Assembly (NCBI GenBank): GCA_009937635.1
Contig: JAACFF010000020.1
Location: 1-33,106, forward strand
Direction: 5' to 3'
Source of the DNA: Chloroflexota bacterium
GTDB taxonomy: Bacteria; Chloroflexota; Anaerolineae; Promineifilales; Promineifilaceae
DNA length: 33,106 bases
Shown here: positions 16,424 through 23,339 of the stretch, in pieces
How the letters are laid out: the number at the start of each line of letters is the position of its first letter
Position numbering within the stretch: the first letter of the stretch is position 1
The notes under the pieces: generated by a model
What the model saw: the letters and a program-made list of their open reading frames with translations, nothing else
Told to the model about the DNA's origin: nothing
Database searches by the model: none
Position numbers and translations under genes: made by a program

Positions 16424-16465
16424 AAGCCCGCCATTCCTTGGAATTGGGTTTCTCTGGAGATGATT

Positions 16466-18466
16466 ATGTTTCATGCAGATAGAGCTTTTGGAGTAGAAGA
16501 GGAAAAAGCCAGCAGCGTTTCGGGCACCGTACTCCGTTTGACAAGCTATTTTCGCCGCTATTGGCTGATCATGCTCGCAGTTGCCGCTTTGATCATCGTC
16601 GGAACCTATATGCAGGTGTTGGTACCCGATCTCACGGGCCAGGTTGTTGACTGCTATCTAACGCCATATGTAGCCGGTTCCAGTGCCAGTCAGGCGATTG
16701 GTAACCAGTTGCCCCCTGACCTGGTGGCGGCTGGCGGCCCAGGACAGAATAGCGGCGCTGCCAGCAACTGTTGGTACACGACACCAAACCCACAGGCCAC
16801 CGCCGAAGAAACTATCGCTGGACTTGGCGGATTGGTTCTGATAATCGCGGGCCTATACGTGGGGAATGCCATCTTCAGTGGTCTGTCCTTCTACCTCATG
16901 CGCTGGGCCGGATACCATGTCCTGCGCGATCTCCGGGCCCAGATCTTCCGCCATGTTCACAAACTCTCGCTCGGTTATTTCACCAAGCACGAAGCTGGCG
17001 ACATCATGAGTCGCTTCACCAACGATATGGATACTTTGCAGCAAGCGATTGGCTTCGCTTTGATTCAAGTCCTTCAAGGTGGCTTGCTTATCGTGTGGAT
17101 AGTTTACGAGATGTTTTCCAAGAGCATACCATTTTCGCTGATCACGCTCATTACCCTTCCGCTGATGTTCATCGCCACGCGTTGGTTTTCGGGCCAGGCC
17201 CGCCGGGCATTTCGCCAGGCCCGCCAGGAAATAGGTTCTGTGAACGCCGATCTGCAGGAGAGTTTTTCATCGGTTCGCGAGGTCCAGGCATTTAGCCGCG
17301 AGGAAGAAAATATCAAACAGTTCCGCCTCAGCAATGCAGCCAACCGTGACGCCAACATCCGCGCCCAGGCCTATACGAGTGCGCTTGCCCCCACCCTGGA
17401 AGCGTTGGGCTACGTCAGCCTGGCAATCGTGGCCACAGTGGGCGGTATATTATTACTAACGGACCGCTCTCTTTTGGGCACGACAATGTCCCTGGGTCTG
17501 ATCATTACCTTTATCGCCTACACGCAGCAGTTTAACCGTCCCGTGCAGCAGATTTCTGTATTGTGGACCAATGTCCAAAGCGCAATCGCCGGCGCCGAGC
17601 GCATTTTTGGCCTGCTGGATGATGAAGCTGAGATTACGGACAAGCGTGACGCAGCGTTGATGCCGCCAATTGAGGGTGTAGTACGCTTTCAGAATGTGTG
17701 GGCCGAATACAATCCAGGAGAGCCGGTGCTAAGGGGCATCGACATCGAGACGGAGGCGGGAAAGACCGTGGCTATCGTTGGTCCGACGGGTGCTGGAAAG
17801 ACCACCATAATTAATCTATTGCCCCGCTTCTGGGATGTCAGCGACGGCCGTATTACTGTTGACGGTTATGATGTACGTGAGGTAACGGCCGAAAGTTTGC
17901 GCGGCCAGATCGGTCTTGTATTGCAGGATACATTCCTATTCAGCGACACAGTGATGAATAACATTCGTTACGGCCGTCCGCAAGCGACTGATGCTGAAGT
18001 GATGGCAGCGGCGCGATTGGCCCGGGCCGATGACTTCATCACCCGGTTAGAAGATGGCTACGACACCAAACTAGGTGAACGGGGTGCCGGCCTCAGCCAG
18101 GGGCAGAGGCAGCTCTTGGCCATTGCTCGGGTTGCCCTGACCGATCCGCGAATTCTAATCCTCGACGAAGCCACTAGCAGCGTTGATACGCGCACAGAGC
18201 GCCAGATTCAGAAGGCTCTGGATCAATTGTTACAGGGCCGGACTAGCTTCGTCATCGCTCACCGCCTCAGCACAATTCGCAATGCGGACGAACTGTTGGT
18301 CCTTGACAATGGTGAGATCATCGAGCGCGGCACACACAAAGAGCTGCTGGAAGCAAACGGTTTCTATTTTGATCTTTACATGAGCCAGTTTCGCCGGCAA
18401 ATTGATGAGGAAACCGCCTCAGATAAACTTGAGAATGAAGATGCCTTCTTCGTTCTTGGTGACTGA
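16466..18466 (+). CDS. Heterodimeric ABC exporter, subunit with consensus catalytic residues
   Basis: A 666-residue half-transporter, partner of the preceding gene (gap 42 bp). The membrane domain (about 30-375) is followed by an ATPase with Walker A GPTGAGKTT (439-447), complete Walker B LDEATSSVD (catalytic Glu568) and switch His599 (IAHRLST). Its signature is LSQGQ (543-547) rather than LSGGQ. With the partner's Asp/Gln substitutions this yields one good and one weak ATP site in the dimer, as known for this class. The first outer loop is enlarged (about 60-115), Gly/Pro-rich, with two cysteines (Cys63, Cys102) that could form a disulfide. The ATG at 16466 has GGAG six bases before it; an ATG at 16460 touches that site and is unlikely. 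The gene is followed by a perfect 15-bp hairpin. Confidence 0.94.
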   Translation: MFHADRAFGVEEEKASSVSGTVLRLTSYFRRYWLIMLAVAALIIVGTYMQVLVPDLTGQVVDCYLTPYVAGSSASQAIGNQLPPDLVAAGGPGQNSGAASNCWYTTPNPQATAEETIAGLGGLVLIIAGLYVGNAIFSGLSFYLMRWAGYHVLRDLRAQIFRHVHKLSLGYFTKHEAGDIMSRFTNDMDTLQQAIGFALIQVLQGGLLIVWIVYEMFSKSIPFSLITLITLPLMFIATRWFSGQARRAFRQARQEIGSVNADLQESFSSVREVQAFSREEENIKQFRLSNAANRDANIRAQAYTSALAPTLEALGYVSLAIVATVGGILLLTDRSLLGTTMSLGLIITFIAYTQQFNRPVQQISVLWTNVQSAIAGAERIFGLLDDEAEITDKRDAALMPPIEGVVRFQNVWAEYNPGEPVLRGIDIETEAGKTVAIVGPTGAGKTTIINLLPRFWDVSDGRITVDGYDVREVTAESLRGQIGLVLQDTFLFSDTVMNNIRYGRPQATDAEVMAAARLARADDFITRLEDGYDTKLGERGAGLSQGQRQLLAIARVALTDPRILILDEATSSVDTRTERQIQKALDQLLQGRTSFVIAHRLSTIRNADELLVLDNGEIIERGTHKELLEANGFYFDLYMSQFRRQIDEETASDKLENEDAFFVLGD

Positions 18467-18476
18467 TCGATTCCTG

Positions 18477-18510
18477 AGACTGGACCAATCTCCATAGATT
18501 GGTCCAGTCT
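18477..18510 (+). terminator. Hairpin terminator candidate after the ABC exporter
   Basis: A perfect 15-bp inverted repeat (18477-18491 and 18496-18510) with a CCAT loop starts 10 bp after the exporter stop. The stem is GC/AT mixed with ACTGGACC at its core. No T-run follows, so it is either an atypical terminator or an mRNA 3'-end stabiliser. Confidence 0.6.
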
Positions 18511-18664
18511 ACGCCAAAAGCTCCTGAAAGGTTGTTTGTGGACCTTGCTGGACGAGGTTTTAGAACAATATCGTCGAGTAAGAAGCCCTTTAAACGTGCC
18601 TTTTCCACTCTGAAAATCCACTTATGACCTCGATTTTAGGGTGGCATATCATATGTTCACGCGG

Positions 18665-18670
18665 TAGAAT
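18665..18670 (+). promoter_or_regulatory. Candidate -10 box for a leaderless message
   Basis: TAGAAT (18665-18670) ends six bases before the ATG at 18677. Transcription would begin at or next to the start codon, and no ribosome site is present. The -35 is weak. This fits a leaderless transcript for the small zinc-ribbon gene. Confidence 0.35.
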
Positions 18671-18676
18671 AACAAC

Positions 18677-18874
18677 ATGAAAATAGCGACGTTGGCGGAT
18701 GGGAAAAAGATTGAAGCTGGGTGCGAGGCGCCGCCTCAAGCCCTTTGCCCCTATTGCAGCGGCACCGTGACGTTACGTAAGCGAAAATTGATGAATAATC
18801 AAGGCTACTCGTACTTCTGGCGCCATCTTGATAATCAAAATCTGCAATGCCAAGCTCGCCTTCGTCGTCGCTAA
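18677..18874 (+). CDS. Small putative zinc-ribbon protein
   Basis: A 65-residue basic protein. It has Cys16 and a CPYC knuckle (residues 24-27) in ALCPYCSGTVTLRKRKL. Further on come YFWRHLDNQNLQC, with a His and a Cys that could complete a metal site, and a basic tail ending ARLRRR. The CPYC-GTVTLR and F-W-R-H pattern is reminiscent of the small N-terminal metal-binding segment of CoiA-like proteins, but no family is assigned. It stands alone between the exporter hairpin and the repeat-array leader. The frame, the cysteine pattern and the upstream TAGAAT box support a real gene; its function is unknown. Confidence 0.6.
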   Translation: MKIATLADGKKIEAGCEAPPQALCPYCSGTVTLRKRKLMNNQGYSYFWRHLDNQNLQCQARLRRR

Positions 18875-18975
18875 TCCTTCTACTGATTAGCTCGAGCTGA
18901 ATGATCCCTTCAACTTAGCCCCTGACCTACCCCTACTTAAATCTGTTCCATTTCAACTTTTATTACGCCTTACTA

Positions 18976-19005
18976 TAGACATAATACTTTAACAGATGGT
19001 ATACT
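18976..19005 (+). promoter_or_regulatory. Promoter of the repeat-array leader and surface-protein operon
   Basis: A -35 TAGACA (18976-18981) and -10 TATACT (19000-19005) are 18 bp apart, each one mismatch from consensus. Transcription would start near 19012 and run through the four-unit array into the gene at 19334. The stretch 18875-18975 before it shows nothing else that I can support. Confidence 0.65.
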
Positions 19006-19028
19006 GTCTCAACTCAACAGGAGTTATC

Positions 19029-19052
19029 ATGAGCAATTCTGCTCACCAATAA
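19029..19052 (+). CDS. Putative 7-residue leader peptide in the first array unit
   Basis: AGGAG (19019-19023) stands five bases before the ATG of MSNSAHQ-stop. The spacing is ideal and the site is at the very start of the presumed transcript. The later array units keep an aligned ATG-AGC-AAC/T start (MSNCSPIM, MSNCSPIT, MSNC), but without a comparable ribosome site. It could couple ribosome movement to folding of the hairpins behind it. Confidence 0.4.
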   Translation: MSNSAHQ

Positions 19053-19320
19053 CGTAAAGCAACCTTTCCAGGTTGCGATCAAGCTAGAAGGCTTGACCTT
19101 GGCATGAGCAACTGCTCACCAATAATGTAAAGCAACCTTTCCAGGTTGCGATCAAGCTAGAAGGCTTGACCTTGGCATGAGCAACTGCTCACCAATAACG
19201 TAAAGCAACCTTTCCAGGTTGCGATCAAGCTGGAAGGCTTGACCTTGGCATGAGCAACTGCTAACCAATAACGTAAAGCAACCTTTCCAGGTTGCGATCA
19301 AGCTGCAAAGCTTGACATTG
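19029..19320 (+). repeat. Four tandem 73-75 bp units, each with conserved hairpins, in a 5' leader
   Basis: Units begin at 19029, 19104, 19177 and 19250. Each holds hairpin A, GCAACCT-TTCC-AGGTTGC, at 19059-19076, 19132-19149, 19205-19222 and 19278-19295, identical in all copies. Each also holds hairpin B (TCAAGCT, a four-base loop, then GGCTTGA or AGCTTGA) at 19079-19096, 19152-19169, 19225-19242 and 19298-19315. A third short stem, TGAGC-GCTCA, opens units 1-3. The loop of B is AGAA, AGAA, GGAA and GCAA. Its closing pair is U-G in units 1-3 and U-A in unit 4, so the changes keep the stem, and the last two loops are GNRA tetraloops. The array ends on the ribosome site of the next gene. I infer a structured RNA leader of unknown type. 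Confidence 0.85.
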
Positions 19321-19333
19321 GAAGGAGGAAATT

Positions 19334-20089
19334 ATGAACCCTTGGACAGCATTATTGATTGGTCTTCTTTTAGGCTGGCTAATCGAGTACGCAATTGATT
19401 GGTTTTTCTGGCGGCGTAAAACGGCAAAAGAAAAAGACATCGAGGAGTTGAAGGCTCAGTTGCAAGCTACACAAGATAAAGTGGTGGACTTAGAAGCCCA
19501 GCTTGCAGTATCCCAAGCCGGCTATTCTGATTTGGAAGTTGAGACGACAGCCAAAGTGGCAGAAGTAGAGCAAAAAGCAAAGGAAGATATCGAGGCCAGC
19601 AAGCCGAAATACGATTCTGACGATTTCAGGGGTGGCGTTACAGGTAAATTGGCCGGACTCGGTATTGGAGCCGCTGCTGTTGGGGCTGCCGTTACGGCAG
19701 ACGATGAGTCCGACACGGCCGAAGAGTCCGATGTGGCCGAGGAGGATGAACTATCTGGCGAAGAGGATGCTTCAGCGGAGGAACTCGACGACGCGGCAGC
19801 GGCCGAAGATGGCGAACTGCCAGATAATGCCTCCGGGCCAGAAGAAACCGCAGCGATTGTTGAAGAGCCGGAAGCAGGCGATCCAGAGCCTGACGAAGCG
19901 ATCGAGCTCGATGAATCCGGCCAGGTTGAGGAAGAACCTTCCGTAGCTGGTGTTGACCCAGATAGTGACGTACCAGAAGCCTCAATAGATTCTGCAGAGG
20001 CGGATGCTGGCATCGAATCGCAAGACGTAGACAACACGCCAGCCCCCGGTGAACCAAGCACTTCCGATGAAGGAGGGCAGGCGTCATGA
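19334..20089 (+). CDS. Membrane-anchored coiled-coil protein with acidic tail
   Basis: A 251-residue protein of no named family. One N-terminal helix (about 4-26, LLIGLLLGWLIEYAIDWFFW) is followed by RRK, so the rest may be cytoplasmic by the positive-inside rule. A coiled coil follows (about 32-90, IEELKAQLQATQDKVVDLEAQLA). Next is a Gly/Ala-rich hydrophobic stretch (about 104-122, KLAGLGIGAAAVGAAVTA) that could be a second membrane pass. A strongly acidic, low-complexity tail (123-251) ends the protein. AAGGAGG stands five bases before the ATG. The stop overlaps the next start (ATGA), and both proteins have acidic low-complexity segments, so they probably work together. The 320-nt repeat leader suggests regulated or unusually stable expression. 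Confidence 0.8.
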   Translation: MNPWTALLIGLLLGWLIEYAIDWFFWRRKTAKEKDIEELKAQLQATQDKVVDLEAQLAVSQAGYSDLEVETTAKVAEVEQKAKEDIEASKPKYDSDDFRGGVTGKLAGLGIGAAAVGAAVTADDESDTAEESDVAEEDELSGEEDASAEELDDAAAAEDGELPDNASGPEETAAIVEEPEAGDPEPDEAIELDESGQVEEEPSVAGVDPDSDVPEASIDSAEADAGIESQDVDNTPAPGEPSTSDEGGQAS

Positions 20090-22842
20090 TACACAATCGC
20101 ACACCAGAAGAGGTGCGGCGCTACGATATACTCAAACTTGTTGTCCTCCTGATTCTCCTGGTGCTCATTGTCTTCATGTTATTCCGAGACAGCGACACGG
20201 AGACCTTGACCACGACCGCTGATCCGGCAGCTATATCAGAAGTTGATGAAGCTGCCGCAGAACCTGATGAAACCTCATCGGAAATGCCAGAATCAGTGGA
20301 GGACACCCAGGACGCGGCTACAGAATTAGAGGAAGGGTCTGAAGCGCCAGAAGAAAGTACAGAAGAATCGGACACGGCCGTAGCAGAGGGCGCACAGGAC
20401 GAGACTGGAACCGAAACTGGTGAAGCTGATACCGAGATTGAAGACACTGAAACCGATTCTGAAGCATCGGAAGATGTCGATGCTGAAGCGGATAGTGTCG
20501 CGCCGCAACTTCTATCACCAGCCCCTGGCGCAGAAGTGGAATCGGACGCGGTCCTCTTTTCTGGAACCGGCGCGCCAGACAGCATGATTCGTGTCCTGGC
20601 TGATGGATCAGAGGCGGGGCAAACGCAGGTTGACGCCGACGGAAATTGGCTTTGGGAAGGTGAGCTTGAAGCTGGTGAACCACTCATTGAACTGCAAACG
20701 CTTGATGCTGAGGGCAATGTGACCGCCTCATCTGAACCTGTTGCCATAGTCGTGATCGAGGCTGAAAAGACCGTTGCCACTCCGGATCTCGTGTTGAATG
20801 AAATGAATTTATACGCCGGTAGCGTGGCCTTGGCCGGTTCTGGCGAGCCGGACCAAAGCATCAACATTATAGTTGATGGAGAGGAGATAGCTACGGCGCA
20901 GGTAGATGAAGCCGGTAACTGGTCACTGCCGCTCGATCTAGAAGCCGGTAGTTCTTCAGTCAGCTTACAAACTGTGAACGAGAACGGCGAAGTAATCAAC
21001 GAAGCCGGACCATTTGAGATTACAGTCCAGGACGCGATTTTGCCAACGGTCGATCTTCCCGACGCCGATGTATTTACCGGTGGTATGACGCTGACCGGTA
21101 CTGGACAGCCGGGAGCACAAGTGCAGTTGTATGCTAATGAACTGGTTATTGGTGTGGCCAAGGTAGATGCCGGCGGCAACTACACGATAGAGGTAGATCT
21201 AGAGGCAGGCAGATACGATATTGACGTAGCGCAACTGGATAGCTCCGGCAACCCCGGCGATCTTGTACCGGCGCTCTCTTTGCCGGTTTTGCCCTTGCCC
21301 GGACCTACAACGACCTTCTCAGACCTAGATGTACCGGATTTTGATCCATTGAGTGGCCTTACTTCTTGGCAGGGCACGGCTGATCCCGAGGGTAAAGTGG
21401 TTCTTCTAGACAACGGCGAGGTTGTAGGCGAAGCGACCGCCGATGCCGACGGCAACTGGGCGATGGTAATCGATCTTGAGCCCGGATCATACGAAATTAC
21501 CGTGGCCAGCCTCGATGTTGACGGAAATGTGATCGCCGAATCCAATCCAATTATGTTTGATCTCACCGGTGAACCACCCCATTTCGTTCTACCGGAATAC
21601 AGCGTTGTCGAGAGCGAATCAACTGATGGAGAACGTTTGCAAACAGCCATCCAGTTAACGGCTGGTGACTTTGCTTGGAGTGGAGAAGGCGAACCCAATG
21701 GTTCGATTGCCGTGATCGTCGACGGAGAGGTCGTGGGTACTACTTCTGTCGCTGAGGACGGCACATGGACCATCACCAGTAATCTTGAAGAAGGGGATCA
21801 TGAGGTCCAACTGGCCACTTTAGATTCTGCAGGAAATCTCGTTAGCCGCTCCGTGTCGATATCGGTTAATGTTGCCGCCGTCACTCTGCCCGCTATAGAA
21901 ACCCTAGAACTAGAACAGGACAGTGGTAAAGGCACGATCAGCGGCACGGCTGATCCAGGTACAACGGTGATGGTCAGGGCCAACGGCCGTATCGCAGGTA
22001 TTGCCACCACCGGAGAAGACGGCAAATGGTCAGCAAACGTGGATCTTGGTACAGGCTCATTCGAGCTTCAAGTTCAAGTGCTCGACGAAGACGGCAATGT
22101 GGCGCTCTCCTCTGAAAAGAAGACGGTAGAGGTCACTGGTGAAACCGCGCCTGCCGAGGTCGAAGATGATGTCATCGACGCCACCGCCGCGCGTGGAAAT
22201 TTCTCAACGCTCATCACTGGCTTAGAATCCGCGGGGCTCACGGCGCGTCTATCCGAAGTCGAAGACGCATATACGCTCTTCGCCCCAACCGATGAGGCCT
22301 TTGCCTCGCTTCCCGAGGAAGTCATTGCTGCCTGGAACGACAATCCGGAGGCTTATAAGGAAATCATGTTCTATCTCGTCCTTGAGGGCGCTTACACACA
22401 GGAAGAACTTGCCGCCGCTCAAGTCTTGACGACGTTAGCGGGAACCAACGTTGGCATAACCACCGGCGATACTACGGTCTTAATCAACAAGGTACCCGTT
22501 GTGGAAAGCATTCCAGCCGGTAACAGCATTGTTCATGCTATCGAAGAGGTGATCCTTCCTCCACTGGGTTATCAGGCGCAACCGCCGATCATTGACATAT
22601 CTGGTGTCTCGATTTTCACTGGTGATTATCTGACGGTCGTGGGCAAGGCCGAACCGGGTACTACAATCTTGCTCCAGGTCGCCGGCGAAAACTTTGGAGA
22701 ATTGGCTGCTGTCGATGAATCAGGTTCCTGGCTCGTTTCCGACAATATCAGCAGCGGCGTACAGGAGATAACCGCCTACATGCTTGACGAAAGTGGCATA
22801 CTGATGGCTATTTCGCAGACAGTAAGCTTGCCCGTGCAATGA
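20086..22842 (+). CDS. Surface protein with acidic stalk, seven Ig-like repeats and a FAS1 domain
   Basis: A 918-residue protein. One membrane helix (about 15-33) is followed by a long acidic low-complexity stretch (35-138). Six bacterial Ig-like beta repeats come next (about 140-225, 232-315, 318-400, 408-492, 498-595 and 602-684). Each has the wording SGTG-PG--V-V--DG, D-DGNW and LE-G-YE--V--LD-DGN. A fasciclin (FAS1) domain follows at about 697-826 (LFAPTDEAFASLP, AGNSIVHAIEEVILPP), then a seventh repeat (835-915). FAS1 domains mediate adhesion, and such stacked Ig repeats usually form stalks. I infer a cell-surface adhesion or envelope protein. It is translationally coupled to the coiled-coil gene by an ATGA overlap and followed by a perfect 20-bp hairpin. 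Confidence 0.88.
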   Translation: MIHNRTPEEVRRYDILKLVVLLILLVLIVFMLFRDSDTETLTTTADPAAISEVDEAAAEPDETSSEMPESVEDTQDAATELEEGSEAPEESTEESDTAVAEGAQDETGTETGEADTEIEDTETDSEASEDVDAEADSVAPQLLSPAPGAEVESDAVLFSGTGAPDSMIRVLADGSEAGQTQVDADGNWLWEGELEAGEPLIELQTLDAEGNVTASSEPVAIVVIEAEKTVATPDLVLNEMNLYAGSVALAGSGEPDQSINIIVDGEEIATAQVDEAGNWSLPLDLEAGSSSVSLQTVNENGEVINEAGPFEITVQDAILPTVDLPDADVFTGGMTLTGTGQPGAQVQLYANELVIGVAKVDAGGNYTIEVDLEAGRYDIDVAQLDSSGNPGDLVPALSLPVLPLPGPTTTFSDLDVPDFDPLSGLTSWQGTADPEGKVVLLDNGEVVGEATADADGNWAMVIDLEPGSYEITVASLDVDGNVIAESNPIMFDLTGEPPHFVLPEYSVVESESTDGERLQTAIQLTAGDFAWSGEGEPNGSIAVIVDGEVVGTTSVAEDGTWTITSNLEEGDHEVQLATLDSAGNLVSRSVSISVNVAAVTLPAIETLELEQDSGKGTISGTADPGTTVMVRANGRIAGIATTGEDGKWSANVDLGTGSFELQVQVLDEDGNVALSSEKKTVEVTGETAPAEVEDDVIDATAARGNFSTLITGLESAGLTARLSEVEDAYTLFAPTDEAFASLPEEVIAAWNDNPEAYKEIMFYLVLEGAYTQEELAAAQVLTTLAGTNVGITTGDTTVLINKVPVVESIPAGNSIVHAIEEVILPPLGYQAQPPIIDISGVSIFTGDYLTVVGKAEPGTTILLQVAGENFGELAAVDESGSWLVSDNISSGVQEITAYMLDESGILMAISQTVSLPVQ

Positions 22843-22846
22843 CTCA

Positions 22847-22889
22847 TGCGCGAAGGTTGTTTCAAGAATCTTGAAACAACCTTCGCGCA
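22847..22889 (+). terminator. Perfect 20-bp hairpin after the surface-protein operon
   Basis: Arms 22847-22866 and 22870-22889 are perfectly complementary around an AAT loop, starting four bases after the stop codon. The stem is very stable (GCGCGAAGG core). No T-run follows on either side, so it may act as a rho-independent-like block, an RNA 3' stabiliser or a bidirectional barrier. The remaining stretch, 22890-23117, shows no gene. Confidence 0.65.
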
Positions 22890-23117
22890 CGCAAACATAC
22901 CCAGCATGTAAATGAGGTTTAGCATCTCAATTCCGTTTTTGAATCAGCGATTCGGTGTGTGACCGCCCTACCGACTATAATCCGGTACGCGTCCCGCCTA
23001 CATCCAGAATAGAAGATTCATTTGTAACAGAGCCGGAATTACCTGGTTAAGTGAGCACAGTTGGACAAAATGGTCATGCTTTGTGACTGTCATGTCACCT
23101 TATCAACTACTGATGGG

Positions 23118-23339
23118 TTATTCGGATCCTCTCTCGTGGGGATGTATCAACGACGGAGTCGGATATGCATATGTATCCGCATCTCCAACCTGCCTTCCTG
23201 CTCTGATCCAAACCAAGGTTAGCGTATATACAAGCACAGAACCCAAACCCACCAGGATGACGGCGACGCCACCAATTCCAGGCGTGTGCAACAGCCAGAA
23301 AAGAAATTGTATGACCGGATTATCAACGGGAATACTCAT
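23118..23339 (-). CDS. Small membrane protein at the end of the redox operon
   Basis: A 73-residue protein not recognised as a family. MSIPVDNPVIQFLFWLLHTPGIGG leads into a clear membrane helix (about 22-44, GGVAVILVGLGSVLVYTLTLVWI). The first segment, FLFWLL, may be a re-entrant or partial helix. A polar tail ends HPHERGSE. I start at the ATG at 23339 because it overlaps the TorD-ferredoxin stop (ATGA). The frame is open slightly further upstream, but only inside that gene. It is the ninth and last gene of the operon and could stabilise the membrane complex, judging by position only. Confidence 0.6.
   Translation of the reverse strand: MSIPVDNPVIQFLFWLLHTPGIGGVAVILVGLGSVLVYTLTLVWIRAGRQVGDADTYAYPTPSLIHPHERGSE

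Noticed and set aside
19029-19320. CRISPR array
   Set aside because: The units are near-identical over their full 73 bp, with no variable spacers, no short repeat/spacer alternation and no cas genes nearby.
19522-20094. Minus-strand 190-residue Ser-rich open frame
   Set aside because: It mirrors the low-complexity Asp/Glu/Ala codons of the acidic plus-strand gene; no ribosome site and no recognisable domain.
20121-21179. Minus-strand 352-residue Ser/Thr-rich open frame opposite the Ig-repeat gene
   Set aside because: It is a shadow of biased codon usage in a gene with clear domain homology; composition is low-complexity with no family features.
23082-23098. CRP-like site TGTGA...TCAC
   Set aside because: The half-sites are 8 bases apart rather than 6, and the position is behind the end of the redox operon, not in a promoter. 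It may be a weak hairpin only.
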